From Muribaculaceae bacterium (GTDB taxonomy: Bacteria > Bacteroidota > Bacteroidia > Bacteroidales > Muribaculaceae), in assembly GCA_029052265.1 (NCBI GenBank), contig JAIDJJ010000390.1, positions 1-8,806 on the forward strand: a stretch of DNA of 8,806 nucleotides, given 5' to 3'. Of this stretch, positions 1-7,541 are shown piece after piece; position 1 is the stretch's first letter, and each line of letters starts with the position of its first letter. The notes under the pieces are model-generated. The model was not told where the DNA came from. It saw only the letters and a list, made by a program, of their open reading frames with translations, and searched no databases. The translations under genes were made by a program, and so were the position numbers.

Positions 1-1269
1 ATAATACCCTGTCCTGGTATTTGATGCAGTAGTTGACGATCCATAAGGAGTGAGATCTTTGCCCGGCACGTTCTTACCGTCGATCCTTTTATAATGAATC
101 TCAAGCTGAGACCCTTTCCATGTCGCGCCGTCATAAAGGATATTTGCGTAAAACCTGAAATCCCTACCGTCAAACGGTGATTGCGGATCATAACCCGAAT
201 CCGGATCCCCGATCATCTTTCCGTTTGCCATACGATATTCATCGACATGGTTTTGTGTGGGATTATACGCACAGTTCACCCCTGTTTGTGACGGTGGGGC
301 AGCGTCCCTGTCGAGCTTATGACCGAAGCCATACATAAAATCGCCATCATCACTGTGCTGCACTTCCCAGATAGATTCCCTTGAGTTTTTTGTCAGGAAA
401 ATATCCCGGTATCCTTTCACCACCGACTCTCTGTCAGACCCGGAAATGTCGATCAGTCCGTATACACCCAATTCCATGACCCGGTCATATTCTCCGGCTG
501 CCTTGTCAAGAAGATCTTCGGAACAATCTGTGGCAAACCCCAGGAAAGGAGTCCCTACATTTTGGAAATGCGATCCCGCAGCCCAGAAATATGTTTTTGC
601 CTTAAGCATCAGCGCCGCCCCCTTAGTGGCTCTTCCCACCATGTCGGAATCGTATTCAACAGGCAACATGCCGGCGGCTGTCTCTGCTTCGGATGTTATA
701 AACCGAACCATTTCTTCATATGATGCCCTGGGAAACTTCTCGGCATTCACAAGAGGGTCAAACGTATGGTCGATCAGAAGAACTCCCCCATACTGCCGCA
801 ACAGTTTATAGTAATAATACGCACGGAAAAAGTGTGCCTCCCCGAGCAGCCGGGTTCTTACAGATGCCGGTATACTGTTTTCATTCTCCAGAAGTTTATT
901 TATCGAACGTATCTGTGTGTAATAATTCTCCCAATAAAGTTTGCCCCTGTTGTTGTATATTGTTTGCGCACCTTTGAGCATGTCTCCATACCCCGCCTGA
1001 TACCAATCGTTGCGACCTACGGTAAGCTGATCGCCGAACCATGGCTCATATTCCTCCCCAAGATTCTTTATGAATGTTGATACAAGCACATAAAAACCAT
1101 TATCCATGTTACGATACCATCTGGCGGTATATTCGTTCAGAAGCATCTCATCGCCCCATATCATGTCTTCAGAAAGCTTGTCGTTTGGCGCATCTCTGAA
1201 AATACCGTCACAACTTGTCAGTGTCAGACAGACTATAAGCGATAAAAATATTTTATACATCATTCTCAT
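1..1269 (-). CDS. SusD/RagB-family outer-membrane nutrient-binding lipoprotein (partial, C-terminus beyond window)
   Basis: SusD proteins are surface lipoproteins that cap a SusC barrel and bind the incoming oligomer. The minus-strand frame is open from the ATG at 1269 to the left edge, giving 423 codons; relatives usually run about 500-620 residues, so roughly the last quarter is missing. The N-terminus is a lipoprotein signal: a hydrophobic run (residues 6-16), then the lipobox Leu-Thr-Ser-Cys ending at Cys20, with Asp at +2. The family signature follows at about 144-166 (AHFFRAYYYYKLLRQYGG, then a hydrophobic strand), in the TPR-like helical core. A second helical repeat segment lies near 216-232. 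ATGs at 1263 and 1260 are alternative starts; all keep the lipobox and none has a clear Shine-Dalgarno, which is normal in Bacteroidota. It lies 87 bp downstream of the susC-like gene and is almost certainly its partner. The ligand cannot be read from the sequence; family assignment is firm. Confidence 0.95.
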   Translation of the reverse strand, partial: MRMMYKIFLSLIVCLTLTSCDGIFRDAPNDKLSEDMIWGDEMLLNEYTARWYRNMDNGFYVLVSTFIKNLGEEYEPWFGDQLTVGRNDWYQAGYGDMLKGAQTIYNNRGKLYWENYYTQIRSINKLLENENSIPASVRTRLLGEAHFFRAYYYYKLLRQYGGVLLIDHTFDPLVNAEKFPRASYEEMVRFITSEAETAAGMLPVEYDSDMVGRATKGAALMLKAKTYFWAAGSHFQNVGTPFLGFATDCSEDLLDKAAGEYDRVMELGVYGLIDISGSDRESVVKGYRDIFLTKNSRESIWEVQHSDDGDFMYGFGHKLDRDAAPPSQTGVNCAYNPTQNHVDEYRMANGKMIGDPDSGYDPQSPFDGRDFRFYANILYDGATWKGSQLEIHYKRIDGKNVPGKDLTPYGSSTTASNTRTGYY

Positions 1270-1290
1270 AATTCAGGTCATTTATAAAAT

Positions 1291-1304
1291 CTGAGTGTAC
1301 TCAG
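1291..1304 (-). promoter_or_regulatory. Short perfect stem-loop upstream of the susD-like start
   Basis: CTGAGTGTACTCAG is a perfect dyad: 5-bp arms around a 4-base loop (6 bp if the two loop-closing bases pair). In the transcript it is followed by ATTTTAT and lies about 20 bases before the SusD start codon. It could be an mRNA processing, stability or translation-modulating element. The stem is too short for a convincing terminator. The dyad is read directly; its function is inferred. Confidence 0.4.
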
Positions 1305-1321
1305 TGTGGAATATTATTCTG

Positions 1322-1356
1322 GTCATAACTATAATTTTGCATTACACAGCTATGAC
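1322..1356 (-). promoter_or_regulatory. Stem-loop immediately after the susC-like stop codon
   Basis: The arms at 1322-1330 and 1348-1356 pair over 9 bp in the minus-strand transcript (GTCATAGCT with AGTTATGAC, one G-U pair), around a 17-base AT-rich loop. The stem begins at the base after the SusC TAA. No U-tract follows, so it is more likely a 3'-end or processing structure inside a susC-susD transcript than a true terminator. The stem is mostly A-T and so modest in stability. Confidence 0.4.
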
Positions 1357-4300
1357 TTAAAATCCGAATGACAGTGATATGCCGTAGCCTCTTGTAAGAG
1401 GATATCCCCTCAGCACCTCCGGATCCATTCCGTCAAGCGACGACCATGTGTAAAGATTTGTAGCCTGCAGCGACAGGTCGAGGGTGCTGATCCCTGTATC
1501 TTTCAAAATCTTTGACGGCAGCCGATATCCTACAGTCAACGCCTTGAGGCGCATAAAATTACATTTCTTCAGCCAGAATGTACTTTCCATACGGTTATTG
1601 TCGCCTGTGGTGGCGAACTTTATTCGCGGATATGAAGCTCCCGTATTGTCTGGGGTCCAGGTGTCGGTAAGATGATAATCCTGAAAACGCTGCAATGCGC
1701 CGTTTTCAAGTGTATACAGTTCATTGATCTTTTGGTTGTATCCACTGACTCCTGCAAACTGGGCGTTGAAATACAGACCTTTCCATTCCGCGCCGATACC
1801 GAATCCATAATTCACATCCGGAAGCGACGAGTCTTTCACATATACCATGTCATTTACGGTGAGTTTCCCGTCATTATCCTGGTCTATATATTTTATGTCG
1901 CCGGGGCGCAGGGTGACGTTGCCACGCCCGTCCTGATCCACAGGCCAGTTCATGATTTCTTCTTCAGACTGAAAGAGTCCGGCAGCTTCATAAAGATTCC
2001 ACACCTGATACGGGTGTCCTTTATGACGCTGGTTCTCCGGCAATGTAGACTCATCACCCCAGTCAAGAACCTTATTTGAACTTGTGCCTATATTGAACGA
2101 CACGTTATAATGAAAATCCCCGATATTGTTCAGATGCCTTAATGAGACATCAATACCGTTATAACGTACTTTCCCTATGTTTACCAATGCCTTGACACCT
2201 CCGGTTCCTACCGAGGGCGGAAACAGCTGGTCGCGGGCATCCGTCACCATGTTTGTCCGGGTCCTCTGATACCATTCGACCGACGCTGAAATCCGGTTGT
2301 CCCAGAAACCGACATCGACACCTATATTATAGTCTTTTGATTTTCCCCACGTAAGATCGGGATTTGGGAAAGAGCTTATTGACGGAATCAGCGTCGGACT
2401 CCATATCCCTCCGAAATTATACCCTTCTCCATTTGTAAAATTATAATTTTGCAAATATCCGAAATCCGAAATAGCCCCGTCATCACCAAGAATACCGGCA
2501 GACGCCCTGACCTTTGCAAATGACATCAATGACGGGGAAACATTGCTGAAGAAGTGCTCATTGCTTATAACCCATGATCCCGAAACCGTAGGAAAGAATC
2601 CCCACCGTTTCCCGGGTGCAAAGCGGGTTGAACCGTCTACACGGAAGCTGAATTCCGCAAAATAACGGTTGTCATAGCCATAAGTGGCTCGACCCACCAC
2701 AGATGCCCTTTCACTGAAATATTCGTTGCCGGATATTGTGCCGGAAGATGTATTCCCTATGACTTCCGGGAAACTTCCTGACAGATTATTGTTCAATCCG
2801 TTGAGATATTTATTATGATAATCCTGATAATTCAACACCACAAGACCGCTCACATCATGTTTGTCTGCATATGTGGCAGCATAATTAACCCCGATCTCTA
2901 TGAGTTTGTTATTGACGCTTTGGAAACGTTCTGACATGGAGATTTTAGATTTCGGATAAACCGTGTTCGGATCTACCGATGTTGTATTGGTGACATCATC
3001 ATATATATATAATGCCACCGGCTTGCGATACTCGGTGTTGTTATTATGGTTCATGTCCAAGGTGCCTCTGAGATATACCTGTAATCCTTTTAGAAAAGGC
3101 ATGTCATAACGCAACACCCCACTCAACGTATGAAAATCACTGTTTGTTTTTGTATAGCCCCCGCTCCCCTCAAGATTCACCAACGGATTTGACCCTTCGA
3201 TACTCGCAAGATTTCCGTCTGTAAATCTTAGCACTTGAAGTGGAGAATAACTGTAGGCGGCATCAAGCGACAGATAACTCGAATTTTTATACTGTGAAAC
3301 AGAACCGTTTAAATCTACAGACATTGTCAGTCCGGGCAATAGGTCCGCATCAAGTTTTGCAGAATAGTTATATCTGCTTCGCCCTATATTGGAATATAAT
3401 CCTTTTGACTCAGAATATCCTCCGGAAATAAAATATCTGACAGAAGAGTTACCTCCCGATACCGATACGGAATGACGTTGAGAATGTCCCCATTTTTTCA
3501 GATGATCCATAATGTTGTCATCCCCATACAGGTTGGGATTGCTGTCTAACAATGAAAGATCATAGGGAGTATAAACAGAAGATGCCGAACTCTCCACCGC
3601 TCTGTTATAAAGTTCTGCGAACTGACGGGCATTTAAAAAGTTGGGAAGATTTGTGGCTTCTTCAAAATTGAACTGTCCCCTGTAGCTCACCCTCGCCCTT
3701 CCGGAAGTTTTCCCTCGCTTTGTCTGCACAAGGATCACTCCGTTTGCTGCTCGCGCTCCATATACGGCTGCCGCGGCGGCGTCTTTCAGAATCGAGACAC
3801 TTTCAATGTCATCCGGATTAAGGTCACTGAGCCTCATTTCTCCATCATTGGTGTTGGTGCCGAGACGCGGTATCCCGTCTATTACGAGGAGTGGGTTGCC
3901 ATCATTTCCCCTGACACTGATACGCGATTCTTTTGCCGACGAGGGATCTGCCGTTGTCATAGACACACCAAGACCCGACACCTGTCCCTGAAGACTCTGA
4001 TCAAGATTCATGGCAGGTATTTTCTGGATGTCTGATCCCTTTAACACCTCTACCGATGATGTAAGTGAACTCTTTTTGGCAGTGCCATAACCGATCACCA
4101 CCACTTCATTCATCTCGCTCGCATTCACTTCAAGACGGACGGTCACATTGTCTGTATCGGGAGAGACTGCAATCACCTTGGTTGCATAACCCACATAGCT
4201 TACTGTAAGGTTTATTTCTTTCCCTTTCGGTATATTAAGAAGAAACTTACCTTCAATATCAGTTGCCGTGGCAATCAATGTGCCACTTACAGCTACCGTT

Positions 4301-4425
4301 GCGCCTACAAGAGGCTCTCCATCACTGTCATCGACCAATCCCGTGAGCTGGCGTTTGGAATCTGTCTGAGCAAATGCCGTCAGCGACAATGCCATCAACA
4401 GGTATGTCAAGATATAACGTTTCAT
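1357..4425 (-). CDS. SusC/RagA-family TonB-dependent outer-membrane transporter
   Basis: Complete 1022-residue SusC-type barrel that imports nutrients captured by its SusD lid, powered by TonB/ExbBD. A Sec signal peptide occupies residues 1-19 (cleavage after Ala-Phe-Ala, leaving Gln20). A carboxypeptidase-regulatory-like beta-sandwich follows at about 27-103, then the TonB-box/linker motif EVVVIGYG at 107-114. The plug at about 115-238 carries typical family signatures: SVRG...NPLLVIDGIPR (170-187), LNPDDIESVSILKDAAAAAVYGARAANGV (202-230) and a TKRGK end. The rest is the 22-strand barrel, with the usual late acidic loop DQDNDG at 848-853 and the C-terminal beta-signal ending in Ser-Phe-Gly-Phe. 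Length is typical. There is no N-terminal STN domain, so regulation through a partner anti-sigma factor is not suggested. It lies between the protease and susD-like genes, spaced 82 and 87 bp. Family is certain; substrate is unknown, with peptide or glycopeptide only a guess from the neighbouring protease. Confidence 0.97.
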   Translation of the reverse strand: MKRYILTYLLMALSLTAFAQTDSKRQLTGLVDDSDGEPLVGATVAVSGTLIATATDIEGKFLLNIPKGKEINLTVSYVGYATKVIAVSPDTDNVTVRLEVNASEMNEVVVIGYGTAKKSSLTSSVEVLKGSDIQKIPAMNLDQSLQGQVSGLGVSMTTADPSSAKESRISVRGNDGNPLLVIDGIPRLGTNTNDGEMRLSDLNPDDIESVSILKDAAAAAVYGARAANGVILVQTKRGKTSGRARVSYRGQFNFEEATNLPNFLNARQFAELYNRAVESSASSVYTPYDLSLLDSNPNLYGDDNIMDHLKKWGHSQRHSVSVSGGNSSVRYFISGGYSESKGLYSNIGRSRYNYSAKLDADLLPGLTMSVDLNGSVSQYKNSSYLSLDAAYSYSPLQVLRFTDGNLASIEGSNPLVNLEGSGGYTKTNSDFHTLSGVLRYDMPFLKGLQVYLRGTLDMNHNNNTEYRKPVALYIYDDVTNTTSVDPNTVYPKSKISMSERFQSVNNKLIEIGVNYAATYADKHDVSGLVVLNYQDYHNKYLNGLNNNLSGSFPEVIGNTSSGTISGNEYFSERASVVGRATYGYDNRYFAEFSFRVDGSTRFAPGKRWGFFPTVSGSWVISNEHFFSNVSPSLMSFAKVRASAGILGDDGAISDFGYLQNYNFTNGEGYNFGGIWSPTLIPSISSFPNPDLTWGKSKDYNIGVDVGFWDNRISASVEWYQRTRTNMVTDARDQLFPPSVGTGGVKALVNIGKVRYNGIDVSLRHLNNIGDFHYNVSFNIGTSSNKVLDWGDESTLPENQRHKGHPYQVWNLYEAAGLFQSEEEIMNWPVDQDGRGNVTLRPGDIKYIDQDNDGKLTVNDMVYVKDSSLPDVNYGFGIGAEWKGLYFNAQFAGVSGYNQKINELYTLENGALQRFQDYHLTDTWTPDNTGASYPRIKFATTGDNNRMESTFWLKKCNFMRLKALTVGYRLPSKILKDTGISTLDLSLQATNLYTWSSLDGMDPEVLRGYPLTRGYGISLSFGF

Positions 4426-4468
4426 AGCGAGATTACTGGTTATTTGAATTATTATTTTCGGAATTTAC

Positions 4469-4501
4469 TTCCGGGGCAGCCATGGTTCCGCCGCCCCGGA
4501 A
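4469..4501 (-). promoter_or_regulatory. GC-rich hairpin between the protease and susC-like genes (possible attenuator)
   Basis: Perfect 9-bp arms TTCCGGGGC (4469-4477) and GCCCCGGAA (4493-4501). In the minus-strand RNA three more pairs, one of them G-U, can form inside, leaving a 9-base loop. The stem starts 6 bases after the protease stop codon. The downstream sequence is A-rich with no run of U, so full intrinsic termination looks unlikely; partial termination, RNase processing or 3'-end protection of the protease message are the better options. I see no TAnnTTTG-type promoter between it and the SusC start at 4425. Confidence 0.55.
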
Positions 4502-4507
4502 TAAGCA

Positions 4508-7141
4508 TTATTGACTCAGCATCGAATCAAGCACCCTTAACTGATAGCTGTAATACTCCCTGCTCGTAACATCAGTGGAGGTCTTTGACCCTTTTGCATA
4601 TAGCGCACGTATCTTTTTCAATTGCCGCACCATCAACGGCTTAAGTTCATTCGGCGACAATGGAGAGTCTCCAAGGGCAAGACGGAAGAATGACCTTGCG
4701 TCCTCGGGGACTACAGCATGCCGACTGGAATCAAAAGAACACGGAATGGACGGCACAAGACAATCGGCTACAAATTCATTGAAATCATCCACTGCCGTAA
4801 GAGAGCTCTTGTCGGAAGACGACTTCCCTTTGATTTCAGCGAGACCTGACGCTTTAAGCATACCCTCAAGCAACGTCGACTGCAGATTGAGCTCCGTGTC
4901 ATCAAGCGGCTTACCCTTATACGATGCTTCAAACACAAGGGCTACTACATCATCCATGAAATCATCCACCTTATAACCGTTCTTCGGATCTGTCTGATAA
5001 CCTTTCTTAATACGACCGAGCACTATCGGCGACAAGAAACATCCCGCAACTCCTTTTTCAATTTTACTGCGCCACGAATAAGGCTCTTCAAATTTTGCCA
5101 TCAGTTCTGACGGTTCGAGCCATCCGCAGGTGCGGACCTGACCAACGAGCCATTCCATAGCCCGCTTTTGATCCTTCTTGCTGAAATAATTTCTGGCATT
5201 GCCGTCGTCATGACCTTGACGTATCTCTTTATAGCGGACGCCGCCTATATAAGGTATCACATGCGACACGTGGCGGGCATACTGGTTGACAACCGCCTTA
5301 TACGTATCTGCCATTGCATCGTAGTTTTCACCCTTTTCTCCTACCCAATCATCAAAATTCTTCATTATGATCTTGAGATTGGATATCGCCATGTCACCTG
5401 CAGTTATATGATCGTTGCTGAGATCTTCCGTCTGGTCGGTAGGGTCAATAAGCCCAAGAACCTGTTGCGCCCCGAACTCATACATCGGGTCTCCGTCGTG
5501 CTCACGTATCCATTTGTCAAGTATCGGCTTTTCGTCAAACATGTCGTCAACTCCATCAATTAGACGGTATCCCCATTTTATTGCATGAATGTCGTATACG
5601 CCTACCGGCGGAGGTGTGAGCCTTACCCCCCTTTCCCTGTCGCCGGGCTGTGCAACGAAATTGTTACGGGCATAATCCATTATAGAAGGGGTCGTACCAT
5701 ATTTTTGTGTAAACTCCGGATCTCTAAGGTTATCAATAGTGAAGGCGTAGCTTGCCCCCATGTTGTGCATCAGTCCGAAACAATGCCCGATCTCATGGGC
5801 TGCCACATATGTAAGAGATTCATACATTACAGAATCTGCAAATGTCTTACACCTCACGCGTGAGTCTACAGCTCCTGTCTGTGCAAAACGCCAATCATGA
5901 ACCAATGAAATAACATTATGGTACCATATCACATCAGCCCCGAGAATCTCTCCTGTGCGAGGATCCACATGCGAAGGTCCCATTGCATTTGCTGTAGGAG
6001 TTACGCAATATCTCACACAATTCATACGCACATCATCCGGATCAAACTCCGGATCATCCAATGGATAATCTCTTGCCTCGACAGCATTTTTGAATCCGGC
6101 AGCCTCAAATGCAGCATTCCAATATTCGATACCTTCTTTCACAGCCGGACGCCATTTCTCCGGAAATGCGGAATCTACATAAAATATTATCTTCTTTTTC
6201 GGTTCAACAAGTTGCCCTGAAAAGTAGGCTTTCATGTCTTCTTCCTTCGGCTCAAGACGGAATCTATTGATTATCTGATATGGTTTAGAACCGTCGAGTT
6301 TTGAAGAATATAGTTCCTTCATTTCATAAAAATACCCTACCCTGTTGTCTTGAAGGCGCTGACGCATAGGTTCATCGGGAAGTTTAACGATAGAACGTGA
6401 AACCGATACCGTATAGGGGCTCCTTGCTTTTTTTGTAGTATACGCAAGCTGGCTCTCGACCATTATGTTTTCAGGAAACGATTTTACTTTCTTAATTGTA
6501 GAACCATCACCATAATATGACCCGTCAATGCTTTTTTTGCCGCTGAGCACCATTGTTATAGGGTCGGTCTGCTTGATCGGAGAAATTATTTTCTCGTCTT
6601 CCTTGAAAAACTCCGTAACATCTATTATTGTTTTGCCTCCAATCTTTTCCTTGATTTTAAAGCCTTTGACAATCGGATCCAAAAAATTGGTATCAAACGA
6701 TGACTTTATAGGATCATTTTCCGCAACAACAGCCGCGTCCTGGACAATATGCATGTAAACGCTGTTATTGTCTTTTGAAAACCTTATGACCAAAGGGGTG
6801 ATATTCATTTGTCCGGCAACAAGATCTCCTGTGTCGGAAATTCCGTTCACCCGGCTCACAAGCATATAGGTATGATTAAACACACTGTCGGGAAGACCAA
6901 AAAGCAACGTGCCGTCTTTTTTAAGATAGGCATCTATCATTCCCTTATGAATTTCGGCTTCCTTTAAACCTTTGTGAAATTCCGCACTGTCTTTCTGTTC
7001 TTTTGTGAGTTCAACTTTAGTCTCCGATGACTTTTGTTTTTTTCCACCGAACAGTCTTCCGTCAACATATTGCGGAAACAATCCCAAAAATAACATCGAG
7101 AAACCAACCACAATTATGCGCTTCTTCTGTTTGCCTTTCAT
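4508..7141 (-). CDS. Secreted zinc-dependent metalloprotease, DUF5118/DUF5117/DUF4953 family
   Basis: An 877-residue protein of the large Bacteroidota metalloprotease family with DUF5118, DUF5117 and DUF4953 regions; substrates of this family are poorly defined. The zinc site is directly visible: HEIGHCFGLMHN at 449-460 fits HExxHxxGxxH, giving ligands His449, His453 and His459 and catalytic Glu450. A Met-turn-like Ser-Ile-Met-Asp-Tyr follows at 486-490 (Met488), so the catalytic part looks metzincin-like and intact. The N-terminus is a Sec-type signal: basic residues 1-8, hydrophobic 9-22, possible cleavage near 28; there is no lipobox Cys. Residues about 50-100 match DUF5118 and 105-300 DUF5117 in layout, and a beta-strand/helix region near 315-350 opens the catalytic half. 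Length is normal. It is the first gene of the apparent operon, 82 bp ahead of susC, so it may trim peptides or glycoproteins for the transporter. Its final location (periplasm or exported) is not clear from the sequence. Confidence 0.93.
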   Translation of the reverse strand: MKGKQKKRIIVVGFSMLFLGLFPQYVDGRLFGGKKQKSSETKVELTKEQKDSAEFHKGLKEAEIHKGMIDAYLKKDGTLLFGLPDSVFNHTYMLVSRVNGISDTGDLVAGQMNITPLVIRFSKDNNSVYMHIVQDAAVVAENDPIKSSFDTNFLDPIVKGFKIKEKIGGKTIIDVTEFFKEDEKIISPIKQTDPITMVLSGKKSIDGSYYGDGSTIKKVKSFPENIMVESQLAYTTKKARSPYTVSVSRSIVKLPDEPMRQRLQDNRVGYFYEMKELYSSKLDGSKPYQIINRFRLEPKEEDMKAYFSGQLVEPKKKIIFYVDSAFPEKWRPAVKEGIEYWNAAFEAAGFKNAVEARDYPLDDPEFDPDDVRMNCVRYCVTPTANAMGPSHVDPRTGEILGADVIWYHNVISLVHDWRFAQTGAVDSRVRCKTFADSVMYESLTYVAAHEIGHCFGLMHNMGASYAFTIDNLRDPEFTQKYGTTPSIMDYARNNFVAQPGDRERGVRLTPPPVGVYDIHAIKWGYRLIDGVDDMFDEKPILDKWIREHDGDPMYEFGAQQVLGLIDPTDQTEDLSNDHITAGDMAISNLKIIMKNFDDWVGEKGENYDAMADTYKAVVNQYARHVSHVIPYIGGVRYKEIRQGHDDGNARNYFSKKDQKRAMEWLVGQVRTCGWLEPSELMAKFEEPYSWRSKIEKGVAGCFLSPIVLGRIKKGYQTDPKNGYKVDDFMDDVVALVFEASYKGKPLDDTELNLQSTLLEGMLKASGLAEIKGKSSSDKSSLTAVDDFNEFVADCLVPSIPCSFDSSRHAVVPEDARSFFRLALGDSPLSPNELKPLMVRQLKKIRALYAKGSKTSTDVTSREYYSYQLRVLDSMLSQ

Positions 7142-7217
7142 TTGGTGTATTTAATTTTTAAGTTAAAAGTTAGTTGGACAATAGTTTTGCCACAAGTATT
7201 TGTTAGGTCTTCATGGA

Positions 7218-7248
7218 GAAAGTATCTGATTCGCATCAAGATGCTTTC
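7218..7248. other. Imperfect inverted repeat in the probable protease leader
   Basis: Left arm 7218-7227 and right arm 7239-7248 pair over 10 positions (GAAAG with CTTTC and ATCT with AGAT, separated by one T/G position), with an 11-base loop. The T/G position is a U-G pair only in plus-strand RNA; in the minus-strand leader it would be an A-C mismatch. An alternative nested dyad, GCATC-AA-GATGC at 7233-7244, also exists. If the operon starts near 7315 this lies in its 5' leader; it may equally be a protein-binding dyad. Function is unknown. Confidence 0.3.
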
Positions 7249-7321
7249 AATTTGGTTATGTCTGAAAACTTACCATGATTATGACATCACGTCTGAGCAT
7301 GGCAATATTCCATCACGGTCA

Positions 7322-7329
7322 CAAATTTA
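7322..7329 (-). promoter_or_regulatory. Candidate Bacteroidota -7 box for the protease-susCD operon
   Basis: Read on the minus strand this is TAAATTTG, an exact match to the Bacteroides -7 consensus TAnnTTTG recognised by the primary sigma factor. The expected -33 TTTG, about 19-21 bp upstream, is missing; that stretch is only A/T-rich. If used, transcription would start near 7315 and give a leader of about 175 bases before the protease ATG. The match is read directly; promoter activity is inferred and weakened by the absent -33 element. Confidence 0.3.
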
Positions 7330-7472
7330 TAACATTTTTTTAATTAATTTGAATATACATATGTTAATAAGAGTTAACTTAAAGAAAATAAATATCCAAT
7401 TTATATTTATTTTGTTTTAGGGATAATTATACACCAATTCCCGAAATAACTCATCTCCGGGGAGCTTAAACG

Positions 7473-7485
7473 GCAAAAATTTTGC
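7473..7485. promoter_or_regulatory. 13-base palindrome upstream of the solenoid gene, possible operator
   Basis: GCAAAAATTTTGC is a perfect 6-bp dyad around a single central base, 57 bp before the ATG at 7542. Its TTTG (7481-7484) could serve as a -33 element. At 21 bp spacing the weak match TAATTTAC at 7506-7513 (four of six fixed bases of TAnnTTTG) would be the -7 box, giving a leader of about 20 bases. A palindrome over the -33 position would suit a repressor site, but the promoter call is weak. Confidence 0.22.
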
Positions 7486-7541
7486 AGATTCCAATATTAT
7501 TTACTTAATTTACAGACAAATTATTTTATACATTCCTCATC

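Larger units (their letters stand above)
7142..7541. other. AT-rich divergent intergenic region
   Basis: This 400-bp spacer separates the leftward protease operon from the rightward solenoid gene and must hold both promoters. An open frame at 7142-7420 (92 codons) looks non-coding: it uses the AT-rich spacer, starts next to the protease ATG and has no recognisable protein character. The visible structure is a candidate -7 box for the operon (7322-7329), an imperfect hairpin at 7218-7248 and a 13-base palindrome at 7473-7485. No RNA gene or riboswitch fold was recognised. Confidence 0.7.

Noticed and set aside
446..1294. Overlapping plus-strand open frames of 62-121 codons opposite the SusD gene
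   Set aside because: They lie antisense to a clear SusD frame with lipobox and family motifs; their translations show no domain or coherent composition.
3660..4140. Plus-strand 61-codon frame and an apparently short spacing between VRG and VIDG in the SusC plug
   Set aside because: The frame is antisense to the conserved plug; the shorter RG-to-VIDG spacing occurs in many SusC relatives and is not a deletion.
4575..6758. Plus-strand open frames of 76-133 codons opposite the metalloprotease
   Set aside because: They are antisense to a complete metalloprotease with intact motifs; no ribosome-site, promoter or domain evidence supports them.
7273..7302. CCATG...CATGG dyad in the divergent spacer
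   Set aside because: Only 5-bp arms 20 bases apart; not distinguishable from chance.
7285..7317. Direct repeat CATCACG at 7285-7291 and 7311-7317, 26 bp apart
   Set aside because: A 7-base repeat is expected several times by chance in a 400-bp spacer; there is no longer match or third copy.
7142..7420. 92-codon plus-strand frame in the divergent spacer
   Set aside because: It starts next to the protease ATG, is made of AT-rich spacer translated as Ile/Leu/Lys-rich sequence, and has no protein-like features.
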